Assembly: GCF_905475345.1 (NCBI RefSeq)
Contig: NC_066595.1
Location: forward strand, 3,223,001-3,287,000
Source of the DNA: Vespula vulgaris
Taxonomy: Eukaryota > Arthropoda > Insecta > Hymenoptera > Vespidae
Direction of reading: 5' to 3'
DNA: 64,000 bases
A program made the translations under genes and the position numbers. Under the pieces are notes generated by a model. It ran no database searches and had not been told where the DNA came from. It was given only the letters and a program-made list of their open reading frames with translations. Below, piece by piece: positions 12,447 to 23,034 of this stretch; positions within the stretch are counted from its first letter, which is position 1; the number at the start of each line of letters is the position of its first letter.

Positions 12447-15224
12447 CTACATGACAACACTCAATTGTTCCATAAAATGTTTCTTAAGTTCATGTGAAGT
12501 AAAGTCATCACCATCATTATTTTCATTAAAAATATCTTGGACTGTTCCAGTTATTGTTTCTGTAGTATTTAAATCTGTTGGTTTATTATCTGATTCTAGT
12601 ATACCAGAATCTTTTGTATCTATTTCTGTTTCATTATTTAGACGTTGTACATCTTTTATTAATTGTTCCTTTTTATTTAAAATATCTTGATTCGTTTCAT
12701 CATTGCTTTGTCCCTCTAACAAATTTGTATTAAGAAATTTTTTTAAAGCTGTTAATGAAGGTAAGGGAAAACCATAGTCAATTAATTTGATATAGCCATC
12801 CTTTCCACAATCTTTCCTAATTGCAACAGCTGTTTTCAAAATTTTTTCTGAAAATTCTCCTTTACTACTATCAATTAATAATTCATTGAACCAACTCATT
12901 CTTTCATCTAATAACTTTTTTCTCTTCATAACTGTCTGCATATTTAACATCTTTCTTCTATAAGTGTTTGTATTTTTTTCTGCCCTTTCAAGATATTTAG
13001 ATGCTTTTTCTAATTTCCAATTCAATTCTTTTATCTGCTCATCTTTTTGTTTAATGTGTCCTTCTAACTTTCTTTTTTGCTGAGATTCTAACGTCATAGT
13101 CTTCATTAATTTTTTATTTACTACTTCCAAATAATTCACTCTATTTGATAAATCTTCAATTAATCTCTGTTTTGATTCTAAACTTTTTTTATTATTAATT
13201 AATGACTGTGTAGATACTGCTCTTGTATTTAGTTTATTTGTTAACATTTCAACCTCTTTTGTCTTAGTGTGTAGCAATTTACTTTGTTTCCTTAAATTAT
13301 TTTCCATTTCTTTAAATACAATTAATCGATTAGTTAATTTCTGAATGACTTTTTCTTGCATTTTTGATCTCTGTTGCAGCAACTCATAATCACAAGATAT
13401 GTCATGTGCAGTTAAGTTTCCTAATTGTTCCATTTTATTACTATAATTAATTGTTTGAGAACTATTATAAAAATTAAACATCTTTTTATCTAATTGTGTA
13501 GAATTTGTGGAAAGATTATTTTTCTGTGTACCACTAACTGATTCTATTTTCAAATTAATTGTTTCAGTATTATTAGTGTATGCAGGGTTTTTTTGTAAAA
13601 AGCAATCTTTATTTTTTATTGTAAAATCTTCATGACTGTTACATAATTCTTTTGCAACATTATGTAGATTTATAGGATAATCTTTCAGCTTTATAACAGA
13701 TGTAACTACAGTTCTATGATTATGCTTTTCACAAGAATTATGAACTTCTTGAAAATTATTTGCATTACCTTGTGCTGTTAGCTCTTGGACAATATCACAT
13801 ACATTATCAGGATCACCACTTATTTTGATCGTAAATTCTGTTTTTTCTATTTGTGCATGATTACTATTAGCTTTTATATTTCTTTTGTTATTAGCTTTCA
13901 TATCAATCCCCATCTGTTTCTCTGTATTGTTATCCGAAATATCACTGTTGTGTGTAAAGTTGATGTCTTGCTCGGATGTACTACCAATTGATTTTTTTAT
14001 GGACTTCATTATCTCTTCTCTAGTTCTTCTTTTACGTTTCATCGCTGCTCTCATATTTGGTATAACATGTACTTCATCTTTACCAAAATTTTCCTCAATA
14101 TCTTCATTATAGGCTTTTTTCTCTTCTTTGATACAAAGAATACCATCCATATTTAATACAGAATCTGCAATTTCATGAGGATTTGTAAATGAATTACTAA
14201 TGCATGAAACAGACTGAGAAGTATCCATCTTTTCATCTCCACTTTCAGTACCAAAGATAATTTCAACATTTTCTCTATTATCAATAAGAATATCACCTAT
14301 TTCATGCTTTATAGGTTCTTTGTAATCCATTTCAGTCACTGATAGAATTTTATTATTAATATCGCTTAAATTTATTTCTGCATTTCTTTCTGTGTCATTC
14401 TGTTTTTTGGTAATGCAATTAATTCGATCATTTTCTAAATAATCTTCATCATTCATGTTTCTTCCATCACAGATTTGTTTCAATTTTTCTTCTATATCGT
14501 CATAATTATCTTCAAATTTACTTGTATTTTCAGACTTAATTTCTGTTCTCATGTATAAACTTTCACTATTGTTTAATGCAAGGCCTTGATTGCCATTACT
14601 ATTGCCACTTATTTCATCACTTTTATTTGTATGTGTCACAGTATTATTTTTTTTCAAAAAATGATCTCTTTCTGTACTATATTCATCAGAGACTAGAACC
14701 ATATCTTCATCTCCAACATTGTTAGCAGCTACATGATGTTGCATATGATCATCAAAATTATTTCTCATTTTGGTCATTTGATAAACATTATCAGGAGTTT
14801 CAAATGTCAAAGATTGAGAAATTTCATCTATATCTTCAAAATCTGAATCTTTTCCTTCAATATTCCCAGTTGATGAACATTCTGTATCTACTTCAAGATA
14901 TTCCATGTTTTGACTACTTTGACAATCCTCTTTCTTAGTATGAATTAATTTCTTACGTTTTTTTGGAGACTTTCTAGTTGATGTTATAGTGAAAATAGAA
15001 GGTATAGCATTTTTTTTTAACCTAATTCTACCACTTTCTGTAATTGACCATTCTTGTGGTTCAAAATGTACATGACAAAGAAAAGAATTATTTGAAGGCT
15101 TCCAATCCGCCCTAGCTACACGCTCTTGCCAAATCTTTCTTAATTTGGGATCACGAGGAAAACATTTCATAATATAGCCTTTCTCACTGCGATTATTGCA
15201 GCCAACTGCTGCACAACCAGGCAT
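12447..15224 (-). CDS. THAP-domain protein with long coiled coil and P-element-like C-terminal segment
   Basis: A single uninterrupted frame of 925 residues. Residues 1-85 form a THAP zinc finger: C4, C9, C50, H53 (C2CH), W32, and the closing AIPSIF in place of AVPTIF. THAP domains bind DNA specifically. The middle (about 90-600) is acidic, Asn/Ser-rich and probably disordered. Residues about 615-775 are a strongly predicted coiled coil by eye. Residues about 798-835 contain RKDCGKDGY and FPLPSLTALKKFL, resembling the conserved block after the coiled coil in P-element transposases and THAP9-like proteins; the catalytic RNase-H-like part is absent. It may therefore be a domesticated, truncated transposase acting as a DNA-binding regulator. 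I do not recognise a specific ortholog. Confidence 0.85.
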   Translation of the reverse strand: MPGCAAVGCNNRSEKGYIMKCFPRDPKLRKIWQERVARADWKPSNNSFLCHVHFEPQEWSITESGRIRLKKNAIPSIFTITSTRKSPKKRKKLIHTKKEDCQSSQNMEYLEVDTECSSTGNIEGKDSDFEDIDEISQSLTFETPDNVYQMTKMRNNFDDHMQHHVAANNVGDEDMVLVSDEYSTERDHFLKKNNTVTHTNKSDEISGNSNGNQGLALNNSESLYMRTEIKSENTSKFEDNYDDIEEKLKQICDGRNMNDEDYLENDRINCITKKQNDTERNAEINLSDINNKILSVTEMDYKEPIKHEIGDILIDNRENVEIIFGTESGDEKMDTSQSVSCISNSFTNPHEIADSVLNMDGILCIKEEKKAYNEDIEENFGKDEVHVIPNMRAAMKRKRRTREEIMKSIKKSIGSTSEQDINFTHNSDISDNNTEKQMGIDMKANNKRNIKANSNHAQIEKTEFTIKISGDPDNVCDIVQELTAQGNANNFQEVHNSCEKHNHRTVVTSVIKLKDYPINLHNVAKELCNSHEDFTIKNKDCFLQKNPAYTNNTETINLKIESVSGTQKNNLSTNSTQLDKKMFNFYNSSQTINYSNKMEQLGNLTAHDISCDYELLQQRSKMQEKVIQKLTNRLIVFKEMENNLRKQSKLLHTKTKEVEMLTNKLNTRAVSTQSLINNKKSLESKQRLIEDLSNRVNYLEVVNKKLMKTMTLESQQKRKLEGHIKQKDEQIKELNWKLEKASKYLERAEKNTNTYRRKMLNMQTVMKRKKLLDERMSWFNELLIDSSKGEFSEKILKTAVAIRKDCGKDGYIKLIDYGFPLPSLTALKKFLNTNLLEGQSNDETNQDILNKKEQLIKDVQRLNNETEIDTKDSGILESDNKPTDLNTTETITGTVQDIFNENNDGDDFTSHELKKHFMEQLSVVM

Positions 15225-16454
15225 TTTTATACATCCAAAAATATAGTTGATTTGAAGATAATTTATTTGTGAATAGCCTATAAAGAATATTTAAATAAAC
15301 ATTTAATATTTTAGATAAAATTATATATATACATACATACACACACAGAGATAAATCATTACCGAATCATTATAAACTATTGAGTCCTTTTTCTTTTGTG
15401 TGTGTAGAATTTTTTCTAGTAATATAATAATCAAACAAACGATGTATTATTAAAAAATTGTATGTAATTAAATTTTGTACATAGAATCTCATTTACACAT
15501 ATTTAATCCTACTATATCAAACGAATAATAAACATTATGTGACACGTGCGATCTTTTATCGATAAAGTAACACATCTATTATTATATTTGATTGTAATAG
15601 TGAAACTTACATGGTTATTTAATCGTATAAATTATTCAACAAGTTTTATCTTAACATAGGACGCGTATCCAGTCGGCAGTCAATTATGTTGACATAAAAG
15701 AGAAGCTACCAACAAAGTGAACACTTAGATATACTCACAGTTCTGAAATCTTATTATTATATATGTTCGATAAAAATAGAGTGTTTAGGATCTCTATTTC
15801 TTAATAATGATTGAATAATACTGTTTAACGATTTTTATAATTAATTCAAAAGGTTAAGGAACTTGAAAATTCAACGCGCAAATTATATATCACCGAGTAT
15901 CGTTAAACGAGGGGTAACGTTAGATTTCGATAATTTATCGATAGTCTGTACAAGCTTACTATCGATAACAAAACGCGATATACTCGAAACTTTATCGATT
16001 TACAACGCGAAATATAATATAAATTTTCGATTTCATATGAATTATTTTATTGCCAATTGGCTACTCCTTATTGTAAATTTATTTGTATGATTTTACAATT
16101 TGTACCTTTCTCGACTTCGTATATATAAATATAACAACGTTAACGCGATATTCAACTGTTTTTTTTCCTGCTTTGTTCATTTCAAAGCGGATATACCGAA
16201 TGTAAATACATATATTTGATAGCTATAATAGAGAAACATGCTAGCTACAAATTAAATTTAAATTTCTTACTTAAAAAATATCGATGATCACATTTTCAAT
16301 GTTCTTCGTTTCACAAATTTCTCTAGTAATCTTTTTTCTTGACTCGAAACACGTGCTTCCGGTATCATATGTAAGCAGCGCCACTGATTCTAGGGGAAAT
16401 GGTTTGACTTCTAGGATTGAGTCAGTTTTGTAATTAGTTGCATGCAGAGAGACG
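15225..16454. promoter_or_regulatory. Divergent THAP / TIM16 promoter region with a cluster of DRE (TATCGATA) motifs
   Basis: Perfect TATCGATA octamers occur at 15557-15564, 15936-15943 and 15960-15967, with a one-mismatch copy at 15993-16000. In Drosophila this motif binds DREF, and its CGATA halves bind the insulator protein BEAF-32; both mark housekeeping and divergent promoters. A CACGTG E-box is at 15543-15548. The small frame at 15863-16090 looks like chance. The motif function in this insect is inferred. Confidence 0.6.
16350..16362 (+). promoter_or_regulatory. Adjacent E-box and ETS-like site upstream of TIM16
   Basis: CACGTG (16350-16355) is followed directly by CTTCCGG (16356-16362), about 95 bp before the TIM16 start codon. 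ETS (NRF-2/GABP) and E-box sites are common at promoters of nuclear genes for mitochondrial proteins. This is a motif match only. Confidence 0.4.
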
Positions 16455-16853
16455 ATGGCTAAATATTTAATACAAATTATTATAACTGGAACGCAAGTTA
16501 TCGGTAAAGCTTTTGCACGTGCAATACGTCAAGAATTAGCAGCAAGTCAAGAGGCTGCACGCAGAGCAGGTGGAGGTGAAAAAGGTGCACGACATGCAGC
16601 CACTAACCTACGTACAGGCATGACTTTGAACGAGGCGCTACGTATTCTTAACGTAGAACGACCTGATCAAACGGAGTTGATTGAACAAAATTATAAATAT
16701 TTGATGGAGGCAAATGACAGATCCAAAGGTGGGTCATTTTATTTACAATCTAAAGTCGTCAGAGCAAAAGAACGCATCGACGAAGAAATGAAATATCAAC
16801 CACCACCTCCAAATATAAATTCAACTAAGCAAGAAGCTTCTAAAACGTTCTAG
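16455..16853 (+). CDS. Pam16: TIM16 / Magmas (PAM16), mitochondrial import motor subunit
   Basis: TIM16 is the J-like partner of TIM14/PAM18 on the matrix side of the TIM23 translocase, where it regulates mtHsp70. The 132-residue intronless frame begins MAKYLIQIIITGTQV and continues through FARAIRQELAAS, both typical of the family. The J-like domain (about residues 50-110) contains MTLNEALRILNV and KGGSFYLQSKVVRAKERID. The HPD tripeptide of true J-proteins is absent, as expected. Human Magmas is 125 residues, so length fits; the last 20 residues are a free tail. The start is the only ATG ahead of the conserved N-terminus. A poly(A) signal AATAAA lies at 16928-16933. Confidence 0.96.
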   Translation: MAKYLIQIIITGTQVIGKAFARAIRQELAASQEAARRAGGGEKGARHAATNLRTGMTLNEALRILNVERPDQTELIEQNYKYLMEANDRSKGGSFYLQSKVVRAKERIDEEMKYQPPPPNINSTKQEASKTF

Positions 16854-17359
16854 TATACTTACCTATAAGTATAAATTCTCCTGCTGAATTCTAGGAAACT
16901 GTACATAATATGCTATATAGTACTATTAATAAATACTACAAACTCTGCAATTATTTGAAATGGATAAACATAATACTACTTATTTTTTGTTTGTCATGCA
17001 AAAGATATTACCTTTTAAATAATTGTAATCGTTTATACTGAAATTATAAAAGGTTATTCTATTTTACATGATACATACATGAATACTTTTTAATGAAAGC
17101 CTTATTTTTTTATGGATATCTATATAAATAATTTATGAATATACAAATACTTCCAAGATCATGGTGTTTTTCATAAAAATACACCATCGTTAAATTTAGT
17201 GAGCATTAAAAAAGTAAAATTCTATCTATTTATAGTTAAACAGTATTTAGAACTTTCTATGAAATAATTTATATTCAAGAGATATATTGCTTTCTTGATA
17301 GTCTTTTGGATACAAGTACTCGCTCTTATACGAATACTTTCAGGTACATTTGTAAAACC
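16854..17359. other. Convergent 3' region, TIM16 / EXD2
   Basis: AT-rich; no coding potential seen. Holds the TIM16 poly(A) signal at 16928-16933 and presumably the EXD2 3' UTR. Confidence 0.5.
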
Positions 17360-19415
17360 TTAATATATTAATCCTGCTACCTTTGCATCTTGGGGATCTA
17401 TTCTGTTTTGTGTTTGACGAATAGTTAGTCGTTCTTGATTATGCCTTACTGACCACAGATTTGGTAAATATTGTGGCTTCATGGTGGCCAGGAAATGTTC
17501 TCTCCAAATTCTTTCCAATTCTACAAGACCGCCTTCTTTTCCTTCAAACCATTGAACTACCTATAATTACATATCATATAATATTAAATTAGTTTTATTA
17601 ATTTTTATTTTTAGTAAAGAAACAAGAAAATGTACTTTTAAGCCATGTGGTTGTTGTTTTGATTGATTAAGCGATGAAGATAGAGCATTTTTCAATTCTT
17701 CATCTAATAAATTAAGCAGATTTGGAGTAATTTCTTGTTGTCCTGCATATTCTAAGATAATATTTGTAAGTTCTTGTTGTCGTTGAGGTGGTAACATTGG
17801 TTCGTTACGCAAAGCTTTAATAGCACAATGTAGTCTCCTCCAATTTGTATGAGTAAGTGGACCTGCTAAAGGTGCATTGCACATTTCTGCAAGCTTTCTT
17901 CTGAGCTGCAGATCGTGACTTTTGCTATTCTCATGACATGTTGGACATAATAATAATACATCGTGAGATTGATGAGCTTTCATTACCACTAGAAAAATTT
18001 TTTGTATATAAATACGTTGTTACATATTATTGATATATTTTCTTGTATATAATAAGTTTGTACAAATGTATATTTTTGTACTAGATGATAACTTACATGG
18101 AAAATATTTACGATATTCTCTAGGTACTACATTTTTTCGAATAAAGTTTTCTGAAGCACCACAAACAACACATTGATTAATTTTAACTTGTGTATAATAT
18201 TGACCAACTTCTCCCAATGCACGTCCTGATGGTTCAAATTTCAATCTTACTGTAAAGGGTTGTTCTTCAACAACATCTGCTAAATTTTTCTTTATATACC
18301 ACTCTGCCTTTTTACGGTCACATGTACACAATATATCTCCATCTGGTGCTTGTAAATAGCAATTATGATATAATGGTTTTTTCCTTATAGGTATGTTACT
18401 TTCATGTATATTTGTATTTAAATGTAATCCTTCTTTAGTTACAATAGTATTTATAACATTCTTGTGATATTTATTATTGATATTATTGTTATTATTATTG
18501 TAAGTTATATTTGTTCTGTGACCCTTGAACCTTCAACATATATTATCAATAAATATTTTTAATAAATAATCTAATATGCAATATTTATATATAATATTTT
18601 GTTTTGAATTAATATTTTTGCTTTTGAGAAAATAAAATGTACACACCTCATATCGATTAATCCCGCAGGTAAACCATGAAATTTCATGGCATCATCTTTA
18701 AACCAAATTTTCCATAAATATATTACAAATCTCTCCACTAATGATAATTTTTCTTTAGCTTCTCGCATTATCTGTTAGATAAATAAAAAATGTAATTATA
18801 ATTTATCAATTGTTTATAATTTGTATAAAATATATATAAAAAGATATATTTGCCTGATGATAAATAAGAGCTGATGCCATGGCATCACAAGCAGCATAAG
18901 CTACTTGATCGTCAGAAAGAGTGTCCGCATCCCAATCACCACATCTCACTTCTATTAATTTCTCTATTTTTGTACCAAGATATTCTAGACACATTGCTGC
19001 CAAACTTTTAGGAGTAGGAAGTTGAAAGCTCTCTGCTAATTTTCTTAAATCAAGAGTGCCTAAAACTGCACATCCATGATCTTTTATTATTTTCTGTCCA
19101 TCTTCAAATGGTGCTACACCAACCTTAAGTATACGTTTACTAGCCAGCAATTCCTAAAAAAAGATTTATATATTTTTATAATATTATTATTTACAATATT
19201 TGTTTTATTATTTCAAGATAATTATATAAGTACCTGTAATTTTGGAGGAATGAATCCAATTTTATTAATACGAAATAAGGCACATACTCCATTATGTGTA
19301 GCAAGTTGGAGTAAAGACACTGGACCTTCGTTTACCCATTCACAATCAAAACCTAATATACCATCAGACAAATTGCTGCGCAAAAAATTTATATTTTATT
19401 ACTCTTATATTATTC

Positions 19416-19467
<52 letters not shown>

Positions 19468-19914
19468 TAATAAAAAGATAAACTAATATTTATAATATTA
19501 TTTCAATTATAACTAATAAATATTTGGAGAGAAAAAAATCGTTTGAATGAGATTTCGAAAGCTAATAATATAAACAAACAAGATATAGAACTATTCAGTG
19601 AAATAAGGAAAGGTTGGGGAAAAAAATGTATAGTGCCATTTGAAGGTTATAGATATTTATACAGTAGTTTATACTTACCAATAAATACGTTGTACAGCGT
19701 AATCGCTTTTTTCTAAAGAGTCAGCTAATATAATTTGACTTAATTCAATCTTAATTTCTTTTTTATCATTATTGTTCGACTTATTATTTCTACGTTTTAT
19801 ACTGGAATATATTTTTTTGACACCTCGAAGCACGTTATTACGATACTTCGAAGCTAAGAGGACAAGCCCCACAGTTACGCAAACAAGAAACATATTTTTT
19901 CGTATTTGAAGCAT
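17360..19914 (-). CDS. EXD2: EXD2-type 3'-5' exonuclease
   Basis: EXD2 is a DEDDy-family nuclease linked in mammals to mitochondrial RNA handling and to DNA-end resection. Seven coding exons, 19679-19914, 19234-19375, 18854-19153, 18647-18771, 18097-18530, 17636-17988 and 17360-17560, give 596 residues (human 621). The N-terminus has a membrane anchor (about residues 8-21). Catalytic residues: D89 and E91 in GFDCEW, D144 in APFEDGQK, and Y212/D216 in YAACDA. The C-terminal half carries CTCDRKKAEWY, CVVCG, RKNVVPREYRKYFP and SHDVLLLCPTCHE, a Cys-rich HNH-like region typical of EXD2. The intron at 18772-18853 begins GC rather than GT. The insert after RFKG is Asn-rich and specific to this lineage. 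It is divergent from ERCC1. Confidence 0.94.
19417..19467. repeat. (AAT)n microsatellite in EXD2 intron 1
   Basis: About 17 nearly perfect ATA/AAT units between EXD2 coding exons 1 and 2. Confidence 0.9.
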
Positions 19915-20538
19915 TAATTAAGTACCGAATTAATATAAACTTAATATTAAAACTCTATTCAATAATATACAATTATTCGTTTCAATATACATGGAGTATA
20001 AATAATTTATGGATTAAGAAATAACGCGGACGTAGTTACTAAATAATAATAAATTAACAATATTATAATAAATATGCAACTAAAAACCGGTTCAATTAAT
20101 TACAATTACATTTACAATACCATTAATGAATACGTGACTATTGATAACAGAAAAACTTGTGTATCTTGAAAATACCGTTTCATATATTTAGTAGAAACGA
20201 AAATCTTCGAAAATTCACGAAAAAAAAAAAATTAGATCACGATACGAATTAATACATGTTTGTGTTAATTAACCGAACAAGGTTCAAGGTTCCCCATAGC
20301 AAATGTTACAGCACATACGCGGCTACGGGTACACGTACGACTGGTTAAAATTTTTCATTATTCCACTGATAAAGAGTTTACTCTATCGGTCGTAGATATA
20401 CATTGTGGCGCTTGTGTGCCCTAATGAAACGAGGAGGTCCATTTTGCATAAATACAGAATTTTAGTTTTTCTTGCATCTGTTGAAATAAATTAGGATTAT
20501 ATTCTACCGAGATCTTTACTCCATATTCTTTTTTAACA
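19915..20538. other. Divergent promoter region, EXD2 / ERCC1
   Basis: About 620 bp between two head-to-head genes, with no ORF of note. The part nearest ERCC1 (about 20280-20460) is less AT-rich and likely contains the promoter. I saw no TATA box, which suits housekeeping genes. Confidence 0.5.
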
Positions 20539-21628
20539 ATGAGCAATAAAAGAGAGGGTACTAATAGTCAAAATTCTTTTTCATCCAAACAAATAAAACC
20601 TGACGAATGTCCTGGTAAAATTGTACTTTTTTCTATTTTTCTAAACAATATCTCGGTTTAGACATTCGTCTTTTTGATTATTTTTTCACAGAAAATCCAG
20701 GACCATCGACAAAGAAGATTAATGTACGAATTAATACTCTACTTGTTAGTCCAAAACAAGTAAGATCATGTATGATATTTATTATATTTACAGATCGTTA
20801 TTAATTGATCCATAATGAAAGATTATATACATTTGCAGAAAGGGAATCCTTTGTTGAAATTTATAATCAATATACCTTGGGAATATTCTGATATTGTACC
20901 AGATTATGTGATGGGGAAGACTACATGTGCTCTTTTTTTATCAGTAAGATATCATCAATTGAATCCAGATTATATTCACGATCGTCTTAAATTATTAGGC
21001 AATGCGTATAATCTTCGAGTACTTTTGGTTCAGGTAATGAATATCCTTTTCTTTTTTATACTTTATCTACTTGTTTCTGTATTTACAAATTGGTATGAGA
21101 TACTATTAATAATTTATTTTTGGAACATGTAGGTAGATGTTGCTGATCCACATCACGCATTAAAACATTTAACACGAATATGTATTCTTGCTGATTTAAC
21201 ATTAATGTTAGCTTGGAGTGCAGAGGATGCAGGAAAAATTATAGAAACTTATAAAATTTATGAGAACAAACCACCTGATATAATAATGGACCGTAGTGGA
21301 ACCGCTCCTTATCAGAAAGTAAATATAGATTAATAGTTTTTTTGATTTTTTAATATATTATATTTCACATACCAGCATATAATATAAACGTATCATTATT
21401 TTCTTTGTATTTTTATTTTTACAGTTGATTAATGCTTTTACCACAGTTAGGTCTGTTAACAAAACAGATGCAACTACGCTTTTGTCAACATTTGGCACAT
21501 TAAAAGATATAGCAAATGCATCAACTGATACTTTAGCTTTATGTCCTGGATTTAGTTTTTTAAAAGCAGAACGATTACATAAAGTATTACATGAACCATT
21601 TTTAAAAGTGGAGAAAACAGGAAAATAA
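20539..21628 (+). CDS. Ercc1: ERCC1, partner of the XPF structure-specific endonuclease
   Basis: ERCC1 pairs with XPF to cut 5' of lesions in nucleotide excision repair and crosslink repair. Coding exons 20539-20614, 20692-20759, 20839-21033, 21133-21318 and 21425-21628 give 242 residues. The central nuclease-like domain includes KGNPLLKFI, IPWEY, DYVMG, TTCALFLSVRYH and YIHDRLK; as in all ERCC1 it lacks the XPF catalytic ERKxxxD. The C-terminal tandem helix-hairpin-helix region includes VNKTDATTLLSTFG, ALCPGFSFLKAERL and HEPF. The short N-terminus before the central domain corresponds to the XPA-binding region. Start chosen as first ATG in frame after the divergent spacer. AATAAA at 21844-21849. 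Confidence 0.96.
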
Positions 21629-22812
21629 CGTTTAATACATATTTATTAAGAATATTTATTATTACTATTAATATAAGTGTTTTTATATATTAGATGTTTT
21701 ATATATTAGATATTTTTTATAATGTTTTATAAATTAGCAAGATAATGTTAAAAACAAATGAATTTAGTTCAAAATGATGTATAAGATTTATTTAAGAAGA
21801 CATGTGGATATAGTTTTACAAAAATAATCAAAAATACTAAAAGAAATAAAGTAAAAATTATCCTGAATCTTATAGACTTTTTATTACTATCATTGTTTCA
21901 AAAAAATATTCGACATTAGCAATAAATTATGAAATATACCAGGACCTTCTGTATCTGTATATCCTAATATATGAATGTTCTATTTTTTCCATTATCCAAA
22001 TAATATGTCTCTTAGCAACAGATGCTTTCTTTTGTTATGTAAGACACATAAAATAATACCGATGATATCACCTTTTAAAACTTTGACTGAAAGAATTTTG
22101 ATCATAAAAAAGTAATATAAATATAGTAATGTATGACGTGACTATAATAACTAAGCGGAAATGAATGAAGTTTAATATCGGAAACGTGATCATGCGTTAT
22201 CTGAAAATCCTATTATTCGAATATTTCTGTCTTCCTATTGGTTGTGATATGAAAGATTCTACTGTACAAATTATGGCGCCAACGCTTCAAAAAAGTGGAA
22301 AGCGATTAAAATCAATTTAAAATGAAAGGGATTACTTATATACATTTGTTGGATATGCGCGTATTTATTTTTCATATTGAATTATTTTTGTAACATTAAA
22401 AATACTTACCTTATAATAGCTAAGAAATAAAACTTTTGGTCTAGACACGTTTTGTTAATAAAAGATTCAAAATGATTTTGAATTCACGAAAAAGAGATTT
22501 AGCAAGGAAGTGACTTTACGAAAAAAAGAAATTATTGCCAATAAAAATATAGATAGTTTTTCGTTTATGAACGTATCTAACATATATCAGGATGTAAAAA
22601 ATTCTGTTGTTACATAATATTTATTAAATATCAATAATTATAATATTTTATACGAATATATAAATCGAGTATGTCTTATCTTAATAATAATATTCGATTT
22701 ATAATGCATCTGAATAGTATATATACAGTAATAGAGTACTTGTCTCACTGTCAATATTTTTAATCCGAGATAAGTTTGTGTTCGTTTCTATTGGAAATAA
22801 TAATCGAGAAAG
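21629..22812. promoter_or_regulatory. Upstream region of PLA1 copy A, duplicated in front of copy B
   Basis: The first 220 bases are the ERCC1 3' UTR. From about 22100 on, the sequence is recognisably repeated before copy B (from about 25300). Shared words include AACTAAGCGGAAA with its flanks (22149 and 25343) and GAAATTATTGCCAATAAAAA (near 22528 and 25734). The duplication unit therefore included at least 0.7 kb of 5' flank. No gene seen in it. Confidence 0.6.
22718..22725 (+). promoter_or_regulatory. TATA box of PLA1 copy A
   Basis: TATATATA, 95 bp before the start codon, inside a block conserved before all three copies (TTTATAATG, about 12 bases, then the TATA box). A start of transcription near 22745-22750 is inferred. 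Confidence 0.6.
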
Positions 22813-22985
22813 ATGAATATAAAATATTTGTTATTATTTCTTTGTTTTCTACAAGTGTCACATTATTGCTACGCAGATGGTAAACTATTTTATATTTTAT
22901 AAAACTAATTGAGAATATGATTGAATTTTTAATTTTACTTATAAAGTTTATACATACATATATACATACATACATACATACATAT

Positions 22986-23034
<49 letters not shown>

